This document shows positions 5,466 to 11,816 of a stretch of DNA of 11,816 nt, piece by piece (within the stretch, counting starts at the first letter, position 1; the number at the start of each line of letters is the position of its first letter). Below the pieces are notes generated by a model. The model was not told where the DNA came from. It saw nothing but the letters and a program-made list of their open reading frames with translations, and made no database searches. Origin of the DNA: an uncultured Lachnospiraceae bacterium (GTDB taxonomy: Bacteria > Bacillota > Clostridia > Lachnospirales > Lachnospiraceae); NCBI GenBank assembly GCA_946630645.1, contig CAMOZD010000009.1, positions 1-11,816 on the forward strand, given 5' to 3'. Both the position numbers and the translations under genes were made by a program.

Positions 5466-7820
5466 TTAGATGTTCGACTGAATCACCTTCATTTTTCCCT
5501 CCAGAAGGACTTCTCCATTAAATGCCCTGATAAAAATACTGTCCCCTGCCTTGATGGTTTCCCTGTATTCGCCGCAGCTGATTTCTCCCTGGCCCTCAAT
5601 GCACAGCAGAGAGCGGAAACGGCTGTCATCGACTGTCAGGCTGAGCCTTCCCTCCACCTGGTAAATCTTAGTTTCAAAATATTTACACCGGCCGAGTATC
5701 GTACCCTCCTGGGAAACTGAGTTCTCAAATTCCTGAACCTCATATTTACCGTAATCAAGAACATCCAGAGCCTTTTGCAGATGGAGGGGCCTTTCCTTGC
5801 CGTATTTGTCCTTGCGGCCATAATCATAGAGCCGGTAAGTACAGTTGCTGCTTTGCTGGATCTCGCAAATCAGGTTACCTCCGCCTATGGCATGGACCGT
5901 CCCCGCGGGAATGAAAAATACATCCCCCGGATGGGTGGGCATGGAATTCAGGACCTCCAGGATCGTGTGATCCTCCACTCTCTGTCTCACCTCTTCCCGG
6001 CTTACTTCCCGGTTAAAACCTACATAAAGACAGGCCCCAGGCTGGCAGTCCAGGATATACCACATCTCATTTTTGCCATACTGGTTCTCATTATCTAATG
6101 CATAATCATCATCAGGATGGACCTGGACAGACAAGTTTTCTTTGGCGTCTATAAATTTGATCAACAGGGGAAAGTCAGTCATGGAGCTGCATTTCCAGCC
6201 CAGGACATCCCGGCCCACCACACTGAGATAAGCACCAAAAGAAAGACCCTTATGCCTTCCTCCGGCCACAATACTCTGTCCATCAGGGTGGGCAGATAAT
6301 TCCCAGCTTTCCGCTATGATATCATAGTCACAGCGCTTGCCGTATATTTCCCTTAACTTGCTTCCTCCCCACAAATAATCCTTGTAGGCCGGCAAAAGCC
6401 GGACAAAAGGTTCGGAGGCATAGCCCAGAGCCTGCTCATCCAGGTCAGCCACAAAGTTGGGAACCATGTCCTGCTCATGGAGGATCTCTCCACAGGCAGT
6501 CTCCACAAATACCACCTGGTCCCGGCCGATATTGGAAACCTGGTGAACTGTTCCTACAGGAATATCAATATTATCCGATTCTTTATAGGTTTGCTGAATG
6601 TCGTCTTTTATAACGTTGACCCGGCCCTGGACAATAGTCCAGTTCTCGCTGCGCTTTCTGTGGCTGTGGGCATAAATCGTTTTGCCGGGATAAAGAACAA
6701 CCCGCCGTATCCGGTACCTGGCCTCCTCGTGAAGCTGCTGGTAATAGCCCCAGGACCGGTAATAGACCGTGCTTTTATCCGAGTATGGACGAAGCTCCTC
6801 ATGACTGGTCAGGATTTCTTTTAACTGGTCAGATTCCCCATACTTTCCGATATAGACAGCATCCGGTGTATTCACCACCATGAGGTCACTGGCCCCGTTA
6901 ACCAGGACAACCTGGTCGGCGGCATGATTAATCACCACTGTATTATCTGCCCGGCTTTTTACAGAAAGTCCGTCGTCTCCCTCGTAAAAACCGGTCAGGT
7001 CTTCCAGCTTCCCTATATCAGTCCATCCAAAGCCGCATTCTACAACTCTCATATCTTCCAGTCTTTCCAGAAGCAGCTTTTCCATGTATTCCGGATCAAT
7101 ATGCTTAAGAACCCCGGTCCGGTAAATCCTGCCGGTCCGGTCCAGTTCCCTCAAGGCGAAAGCCCGTACACACTGACTATAAAAATCCGGGGCCAGCCGG
7201 CTCAGTTCCTGCTGCAAAATACCATTCTCAAAAAGGAGAAGACCGGCATTCTGCAGATAATCCCGGCTTTGTCTGATGACCTCCATAGTCTGGCTGTCAG
7301 GTTTCTCTATAAACTGCTTTACCTCCTGGCCCTGATGAAGGATCCAGCCGAATCTCCCGCTCTTTTCTTCCCTGCCTTTTCTGTCCAGGCCAAAAGTCAC
7401 GATATGGCCTTCCAAGGCCAGTCTTCTGGCAGCCAGAATGGCTTCTTTATAAGAAAGGCCTTTCTGATTTAAATCCTCACCGGTATCAATCATCTGGTCT
7501 GCCGCAACCACATAGACAAGTTCAGAGGGCTGCAGTTCCATACAGGCCAGCAGGATGGCCGGCCCGTTCTTTCTTGGTGTCTCTTCATAGATACAGCGGA
7601 AGGTAACTCCCTGAAAAGCTGCCATCTGGCTCTCTACAATATAGCGGTATTCCAGGCTGGTCACAATGATGAATTCATCACAGTAAGGCATATTCCTGGC
7701 AATCGTTTCCTGGAATATAGAGTGATTCTTCTGGATCTGTATAAATTGTTTTGGATAGTTTTTCCGTGACAAGGGCCAGAGACGTTCACCCCGGCCCCCT
7801 GCCAATATAAGACATTTCAT
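5466..7820 (-). CDS. manC-manA: Fusion of mannose-1-phosphate guanylyltransferase-like domain, type II PMI cupin and type I phosphomannose isomerase
   Basis: Cytoplasmic protein of 784 residues joining three domains. The first (about 1-330) is a sugar nucleotidyltransferase with GGRGERLWPLSR (8-19), FIEKPD (170-175) and GWTDIG (265-270). The second (about 350-455) is a cupin of the type II PMI class with complete metal motifs: H385 and H387, E392, then PVGTVHQVSN (421-430). The third (about 470-784) is a type I, zinc-dependent ManA with predicted ligands Q566, H568, E585 and H643 and the catalytic-region Arg in TYRLYDYG (R663). Expected reactions are Fru-6-P to Man-6-P (ManA part) and Man-1-P plus GTP to GDP-mannose (first part). 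ManC proteins usually end after the cupin at about 460-480 residues, and ManA is usually a separate protein of about 310-320. The first domain lacks several residues typical of ManC (RKNG in place of RNTA at 83-86, AADQ at 106-109), so its activity is less certain. AAGGA precedes the ATG by 7 nt. Confidence 0.93.
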   Translation of the reverse strand: MKCLILAGGRGERLWPLSRKNYPKQFIQIQKNHSIFQETIARNMPYCDEFIIVTSLEYRYIVESQMAAFQGVTFRCIYEETPRKNGPAILLACMELQPSELVYVVAADQMIDTGEDLNQKGLSYKEAILAARRLALEGHIVTFGLDRKGREEKSGRFGWILHQGQEVKQFIEKPDSQTMEVIRQSRDYLQNAGLLLFENGILQQELSRLAPDFYSQCVRAFALRELDRTGRIYRTGVLKHIDPEYMEKLLLERLEDMRVVECGFGWTDIGKLEDLTGFYEGDDGLSVKSRADNTVVINHAADQVVLVNGASDLMVVNTPDAVYIGKYGESDQLKEILTSHEELRPYSDKSTVYYRSWGYYQQLHEEARYRIRRVVLYPGKTIYAHSHRKRSENWTIVQGRVNVIKDDIQQTYKESDNIDIPVGTVHQVSNIGRDQVVFVETACGEILHEQDMVPNFVADLDEQALGYASEPFVRLLPAYKDYLWGGSKLREIYGKRCDYDIIAESWELSAHPDGQSIVAGGRHKGLSFGAYLSVVGRDVLGWKCSSMTDFPLLIKFIDAKENLSVQVHPDDDYALDNENQYGKNEMWYILDCQPGACLYVGFNREVSREEVRQRVEDHTILEVLNSMPTHPGDVFFIPAGTVHAIGGGNLICEIQQSSNCTYRLYDYGRKDKYGKERPLHLQKALDVLDYGKYEVQEFENSVSQEGTILGRCKYFETKIYQVEGRLSLTVDDSRFRSLLCIEGQGEISCGEYRETIKAGDSIFIRAFNGEVLLEGKMKVIQSNI

Positions 7821-7933
7821 AAAAGATTCCTTTATCCTTGATGTTCTGGTCAGCGTTCATGTTGCTTTCGTATCAATTCAAGAAGCGGCAGTAATGCCGG
7901 ACCTGGAATTCATACCGGCCCTGATGACCTGTG

Positions 7934-9010
7934 TCAGAGAAGATCATCCCGGCCCTGGTCGGTAAGGGTCTCCACAATCAGCTTCACATCCTGAACCTGG
8001 CTCTTGTCACAGACCATGACCACGTCAGGAGTTTCCACCACAACGATATTTTTCATGCCGGCCAGAGCAATGGTCCGGCCTGTAGAATAGGCTATGTTAT
8101 TCTTACTTTTGATACTGACCACATCACCAACTGTAATGTTGCCATTCTTATCTGCATCATGGAGAACTCCCATCATATCCCAGCTGCCCAGGTCATTCCA
8201 TCCGAACTCACCCGGCACCACCAGCACATGTCCCTCAGAGGCTGAAGGCTCCATAACAGCGTAATCGATGGAGATCTTTCTGATCCGGGGATAGATTTCC
8301 CGGATCCTGTCCTGCTCCCTGTCACTGCCCATAGCCTGGCCGATCTGGCACAGGTCTTCATAAATATCGGGAACCAGCTTCCGGAACATATCAAGTATCA
8401 GGCTGGCCTTCCAGATAAACATACCGCTGTTCCAGACATAATCCCCTGTAGCCAGATAAACCCTTGCTGTCTCCAGATCAGGCTTCTCCCGGAACTCCTT
8501 TACTGTCTTGGCCACACCTGGCTGGTTTTTATCAAAACAAATATAGCCATAGCCTGTGGCAGGAAAAGTGGGGGTGATGCCGATGGTCACCAGCTTATCC
8601 TGGTCTTCTGCGGCCCTGACAGCTTCTGACAGGGTCCTGGTAAAGGCTGCCCCGTCCCTGATATAGGCATCAGAAGGCGTGATAATCATAATCCCGTCAC
8701 CATATTTTTTAAGGATTTCCATGGCCGCATAACCTATGCAGGCTGCCGTGTTGCGGGCCGAAGGCTCTCTCAGAATATGATCGGGCTCCACCCTGCCACC
8801 GGTGACTTCCAGCATACAGTCTGCCTGGTTGACATTGGTCACAATGAAAATATCCTTGAAATCAGCCGTATAAGAAAGGCGGTCGATCGCCTCATTGACC
8901 ATGATATCATTTCCCGTAAGATTTAAAAGCTGCTTGGGTCTTTTCTGTCTGGAAAGAGGCCAGAACCTGGTTCCTCCGCCCCCCGCCATAATCACACCAT
9001 ATTTTTTCAT
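7934..9010 (-). CDS. manC: Mannose-1-phosphate guanylyltransferase
   Basis: Enzyme of 358 residues, the usual length for the single-domain form, converting mannose-1-phosphate and GTP to GDP-mannose in the cytoplasm. It shows the nucleotide-binding signature GGGGTRFWPLSR (10-21) with the following KRPKQ, the EPSARNTA segment (82-89), PSDAYI (112-117) with the predicted metal-binding D114, TGYGYI (152-157), FREKPD (173-178), WNSGMF (193-198), SIDYAVME (247-254) and GWNDLGSW (270-277). These match the family closely, except that the common His after the metal-binding Asp (PSDH or PADH) is Ala here. It lacks the cupin extension, which is present in the next gene of the operon. A 113-bp gap follows before that gene, with no promoter or terminator recognised in it. 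This copy is the more canonical of the two guanylyltransferases and is probably the main GDP-mannose producer. Confidence 0.94.
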   Translation of the reverse strand: MKKYGVIMAGGGGTRFWPLSRQKRPKQLLNLTGNDIMVNEAIDRLSYTADFKDIFIVTNVNQADCMLEVTGGRVEPDHILREPSARNTAACIGYAAMEILKKYGDGIMIITPSDAYIRDGAAFTRTLSEAVRAAEDQDKLVTIGITPTFPATGYGYICFDKNQPGVAKTVKEFREKPDLETARVYLATGDYVWNSGMFIWKASLILDMFRKLVPDIYEDLCQIGQAMGSDREQDRIREIYPRIRKISIDYAVMEPSASEGHVLVVPGEFGWNDLGSWDMMGVLHDADKNGNITVGDVVSIKSKNNIAYSTGRTIALAGMKNIVVVETPDVVMVCDKSQVQDVKLIVETLTDQGRDDLL

Positions 9011-9028
9011 TATCTATACATACCTCCC
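9008..9028 (-). promoter_or_regulatory. Ribosome binding site with overlapping mini-ORF before manC
   Basis: On the minus strand GGGAGG (9028-9023) is 12 nt from the manC ATG at 9010. Between them lies ATG TAT AGA TAA (9021-9010), whose stop shares one base with the manC start (TAATG). The mini-ORF ATG is only 1 nt after GGGAGG, which is probably too close for efficient initiation, so the long-spaced manC start is the main candidate. Confidence 0.5.
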
Positions 9029-9071
9029 GACAGCGTTGCTTTGGTAGATTGGTTCCAGGTCAGGAATAAAA

Positions 9072-10766
9072 TTACAGGCCCAGCGCCTCTGTGATAAGAG
9101 AGCGCACCTCTTCCAGTCTGTCCAGGGCCTGCTTACGGTCCTTTCCGGTCATACTGTAGTAGATCTTGATCTTAGGCTCCGTACCAGAAGGTCTGACAGC
9201 AAGCCAGGAGCCATCTTTAAAAATATATTTCAGTACATTGGAAGCAGGCAGAAGTCCGAATCCATGTTCAGCCTCCACAGGTATACTGTAATCGATAAGC
9301 CGGTCCGTATCCGGGAAAGGGGATTCCCCTTTACGGAGACTTTCCATCATAGACGCGATCTTCTCCAGACCGTCCTTACCCTTCAGGGTATAGCTGTCCA
9401 GGGCGTCCTTATAATATCCGTACTTCCTGTAAATCTGATCCATCCTGTCCGCCAGGTTTATTCCCTCTTTTTTGGCCAGGGCCGCCATCTCACAGATCAG
9501 GAGGGCACTGACTGTGGCATCCTTGTCCCTGGCATGGGTTCCGGCCAGATAGCCATAGGACTCTTCATAACCAAAAAGGAAATCATAGTCCCTTTTCTCA
9601 TCCCCTGCTCCCTTTGCCTGCTCAAACTGGGTGATTTTCTCCCCCACATATTTGAAACCGGTCAGGGTACTCATGACAGTAAGTCCCTTATCCTGAGCGA
9701 TACGGGCTCCCAGTTCTGACGTCACCACCGTTTTAATTACTGCCGGTTTTTTCATGGCTGAAAGATCTGTGTGGTCCAGAAGATAATCCATCATAAGAGC
9801 ACCGATCTGATTGCCCGTCATAAGCTGGTAACCATCCGGTGTCCTCACTGCGATACCCACCCGGTCACAGTCGGGATCCGTTCCCAGAACCAGGTCAGCC
9901 CCAATATGGTCTGCCTTCTTTATGCCCAGTTCAAGGGCCCGCCGGTCTTCCGGGTTGGGGGTTGCCACCGTAGGGAAATCCCCGTCCGGCTCAACCTGCT
10001 CTTCCACAAAAGACAGATTCCTGAAGCCTTCTTCCCGGAGGGTTCTGGCCACCGGTACGTAACCTGTACCATGAAGAGGCGTAAAGACTATGGAGAGGGC
10101 CTCCTTGGCAGCCGGGTCTTTCAGCCTGGCCTGGCGGCGGACCTCAGTGACGAAAGCCTCCGTCAGATCCACCTGACTGATCAGGTCCTCCTTCGCTTCA
10201 AAGGACACGGTCCGGTAATCAGTAACCTGGTTTACAAAGGAGATGACCTCTTTGGCCTGGCTGGGCACTAACTGGCAGCCAAATTCATCATAAACCTTAT
10301 AACCATTATATTCTTTTGGGTTGTGGGAAGCCGTCAGTACAATTCCTCCGAGGCAGCCGAGATATTTCACCGAGAAGGATAATTCCGGTGTGGGTCTGGC
10401 ATGTTCATGGATATAGACCCGGATGTCCATGCCGCTGAGCACCGCTGCCGCCTGACTGGCAAAGTATTTACTGTTATTCCTCGTATCGTAGCCGATGACG
10501 ATTCCCCTCTGCAGACAGGCCTCCCTGCCATAAGTATGCAGAAGAAATCTGCCCAGGCCTAGTGTGGCCCGGCCCACCGTGTAACGGTTGAGCCGGTTGG
10601 TCCCGGCTCCCATGATTCCCCGGAGACCTCCGGTCCCAAACTTCAGATCCTTATAAAAACGATCTTCAATCTCTTTAGGATCTTTCAGGGCAGCCAGCTC
10701 GGCTCTGGTCTGCTCATCAAAGTAAATGTCATTTGCCCACAATCTATAATTGGCCATATAGCTCAT
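9072..10766 (-). CDS. pgcA: Phosphoglucomutase/phosphomannomutase (alpha-D-phosphohexomutase family)
   Basis: Mutase of about 564 residues, the size of the long Firmicutes PgcA/PGM2 type rather than the roughly 450-residue ManB type. Positions below are counted from the upstream ATG at 10778. It shows the N-terminal KFGTGGLRG (46-54), the phosphoserine loop TASHNP (149-154, Ser151), the metal loop GTDPDCDR (299-306, Asp301, Asp303 and Asp305), the sugar-binding loop GYEESYGY (403-410) and the phosphate-binding loop RPSGTEPK (529-536). All catalytic elements are intact. It interconverts hexose 1- and 6-phosphates; glucose specificity cannot be excluded, but its place directly before manC argues for supplying mannose-1-phosphate. 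The start at 10766 (MSYMANY) fits the usual N-terminus of the family, while the in-frame ATG at 10778 is only 2 nt from the GGGAGG. It follows the kinase-fold gene by about 40 bp and is part of the same minus-strand operon. Confidence 0.92.
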   Translation of the reverse strand: MSYMANYRLWANDIYFDEQTRAELAALKDPKEIEDRFYKDLKFGTGGLRGIMGAGTNRLNRYTVGRATLGLGRFLLHTYGREACLQRGIVIGYDTRNNSKYFASQAAAVLSGMDIRVYIHEHARPTPELSFSVKYLGCLGGIVLTASHNPKEYNGYKVYDEFGCQLVPSQAKEVISFVNQVTDYRTVSFEAKEDLISQVDLTEAFVTEVRRQARLKDPAAKEALSIVFTPLHGTGYVPVARTLREEGFRNLSFVEEQVEPDGDFPTVATPNPEDRRALELGIKKADHIGADLVLGTDPDCDRVGIAVRTPDGYQLMTGNQIGALMMDYLLDHTDLSAMKKPAVIKTVVTSELGARIAQDKGLTVMSTLTGFKYVGEKITQFEQAKGAGDEKRDYDFLFGYEESYGYLAGTHARDKDATVSALLICEMAALAKKEGINLADRMDQIYRKYGYYKDALDSYTLKGKDGLEKIASMMESLRKGESPFPDTDRLIDYSIPVEAEHGFGLLPASNVLKYIFKDGSWLAVRPSGTEPKIKIYYSMTGKDRKQALDRLEEVRSLITEALGL

Positions 10767-10775
10767 TGTACAGTT

Positions 10776-10786
10776 CATATCCTCCC
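10776..10786 (-). promoter_or_regulatory. Ribosome binding site with ambiguous start for the mutase
   Basis: GGGAGG (10786-10781 on the minus strand) is 2 nt from the ATG at 10778 and 14 nt from the in-frame ATG at 10766. The first spacing is too short and the second is long. Family comparison favours 10766. Confidence 0.45.
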
Positions 10787-10808
10787 ATTTATAAAGTATT
10801 TTACCTTC

Positions 10809-11816
10809 TTACTTTCTCGTCACAAAATCTGCCAGGCTCCTGACAGGCTTGGTGATTCTCCATGACAGGGATCTTTTAAGGTCTCTGTTGGTCCTTTTAA
10901 GATCCTTGATTTCTTTTCTCTGATCCTTAATCATCTTATGCATTCCCCGGATGTCACCATCCAGACTCACTGAATTCCTGAGGAAGGACAACATGTCATG
11001 GTCTGCCTTTTCATAGCGGGAGGTATAGGCATAAAGCCTGTCCTTCCCGTGGACATACTGGAGAAAATGCTCCTCCATGGCCCGGAATTTCTCCTGGTTC
11101 CTGGTAGAGATACCCAGTCTCCTTAAATAAATTCCCAGCTCAATCCTGTCTTTCAGGTTAAAGAAATTATGATCGTAGAAATAATAAAAGGCCCGGTAAC
11201 GGATAAACTGCTCAGGAATAACAAAGAAGAAAGTCCATTCGTAATCTATGACATACCAGGTGTCATCACATAAAATCAGATTGTCAAAAATCAAATCAAT
11301 ATTTGCCCCCGCTACGCCGGGACACTGCTCACCCTTTTCAGGATGATAGTCTCCGAAAACATCCATGAATTCTTCTGAAGGAACAAAGTCTGTCCTGGCT
11401 TCCTCCGAAACCGTGAGGAGTCTGTCAGCCAGTTCCCTGATACTGGCGATCAGGCGGTTTGGGTCACCGGAATCCTGCAGCAGCAGCTCCGAGGCATTCT
11501 GTCCCTTGATATAAGGGAATACCGCATAACCCTTCTCCGGATTGATCTCCGTATCCACAGGCTTTAGCATGGGATAATTTTTGAGAATCAAATCCCTCTT
11601 GCGGAGGGAATCGTTGATATGGCCTTTTCCGGTCTCCTGCAGAGCCTTCTTGACAACATACCTGTCCGGGCCTGCCTGACTGATCGAAGTCTCTGTCTGG
11701 AATTCCGGCACTCTGCCCCGGTTAAATTTAGCATATACTGTCGTCCCGGGGATTTCTCCTATCCCTTCGGTCCGGTCAGAGGCTTCGTCAGAGGCTTCTT
11801 TTTTCCCAGCCCCATC
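10809..11816 (-). CDS. Kinase-fold (APH-like) glycan-cluster protein with C-terminal coiled coil, 5' end outside window
   Basis: The frame is open to the right window edge, giving 335 residues; a GTG at 11711 is an internal codon, since sequence upstream of it (with a VYAKFNRGR stretch, 27-35) belongs to the same family pattern. Residues are counted from the first codon in the window. A VVKKAL stretch (54-59) could hold the ATP-binding Lys, NIDLIFDNL (172-180) matches the D-x4-N catalytic loop of aminoglycoside-kinase-like folds, and VIDYEW (189-194) matches the metal-binding Asp segment. Residues about 288-325 form a Lys/Arg-rich coiled coil ending in SLSWRITKP (316-324), a tail common in clostridial and streptococcal glycosyltransferases. 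From memory, this module is often fused behind a methyltransferase or glycosyltransferase domain, so the missing N-terminus may hold one. It is probably cytoplasmic and may act in polysaccharide modification; the substrate is unknown. Confidence 0.75.
   Translation of the reverse strand, partial: DGAGKKEASDEASDRTEGIGEIPGTTVYAKFNRGRVPEFQTETSISQAGPDRYVVKKALQETGKGHINDSLRKRDLILKNYPMLKPVDTEINPEKGYAVFPYIKGQNASELLLQDSGDPNRLIASIRELADRLLTVSEEARTDFVPSEEFMDVFGDYHPEKGEQCPGVAGANIDLIFDNLILCDDTWYVIDYEWTFFFVIPEQFIRYRAFYYFYDHNFFNLKDRIELGIYLRRLGISTRNQEKFRAMEEHFLQYVHGKDRLYAYTSRYEKADHDMLSFLRNSVSLDGDIRGMHKMIKDQRKEIKDLKRTNRDLKRSLSWRITKPVRSLADFVTRK
11775..11798 (-). repeat. 12-bp perfect tandem duplication in a coding linker
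   Basis: GAAGCCTCTGAC occurs twice in a row on the minus strand and encodes EASDEASD within a charged linker ahead of the kinase-fold region. It is in frame, so it only changes linker length. Confidence 0.7.

Noticed and set aside
6924..7472. Plus-strand open frame of about 180 codons inside the fusion gene
   Set aside because: It lies antisense to a strongly conserved enzyme domain, shows no recognisable protein motif and has no ribosome binding site that I can see.
7895..7920. GCCGG/CCGGC inverted repeat around GAATTC in the gap between manC and the fusion gene
   Set aside because: Only 5 bp pair across a 14-nt loop and no T-run follows on the minus strand, so neither a terminator nor a defined regulatory site is supported.
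9771..10271. Plus-strand open frame of about 166 codons inside the mutase gene
   Set aside because: It is antisense to the conserved mutase and is explained by codon bias on the opposite strand.

Overview
The window looks like a cell-surface glycan locus from a Gram-positive anaerobe of the class Clostridia, most likely a Lachnospiraceae-type genome. This is inferred from three things: strong GGAGG-type ribosome binding sites, a long phosphosugar mutase of the Firmicutes PgcA type, and multipass membrane proteins resembling the clostridial DUF6077 family. No rRNA, tRNA, CRISPR array, transposase or integrase is visible.

Left part (1-5252): three paralogous multipass membrane proteins. One reads leftward from 740 and is cut by the window edge. 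Two read rightward as a tight pair (1115-3088 and 3102-5252). The divergent starts are separated by about 370 bp holding a good promoter for the leftward gene, a weaker one for the rightward pair and an inverted repeat. All three proteins share a D-x2-[FY]-x5-D motif followed by an SPW motif in one predicted external segment; the two full-length copies end in a soluble domain of about 180 residues. A GT-C-like glycosyltransferase role is an inference. The last copy carries an acidic tail built from a 36-bp tandem repeat whose third unit lies, in frame, beyond the stop codon. A strong hairpin terminator follows.

Right part (11816-5466, all minus strand, convergent with the left pair): an apparent operon. 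In transcription order it encodes a 5'-truncated kinase-fold protein with a coiled coil and an SWRITKP tail, a phosphoglucomutase/phosphomannomutase, a mannose-1-phosphate guanylyltransferase (ManC), and a three-domain fusion of a second guanylyltransferase-like domain, a type II PMI cupin and a type I phosphomannose isomerase (ManA). Together the last three genes can carry out Fru-6-P to Man-6-P to Man-1-P to GDP-mannose.

The most notable points are: the fusion with two different phosphomannose isomerase folds in one chain; clear divergence of its nucleotidyltransferase motifs from those of the adjacent ManC; the three membrane paralogs beside a GDP-mannose supply operon; the interrupted repeat tail; and several starts where the Shine-Dalgarno sequence sits closer to an upstream mini-ORF or alternative ATG than to the expected start.
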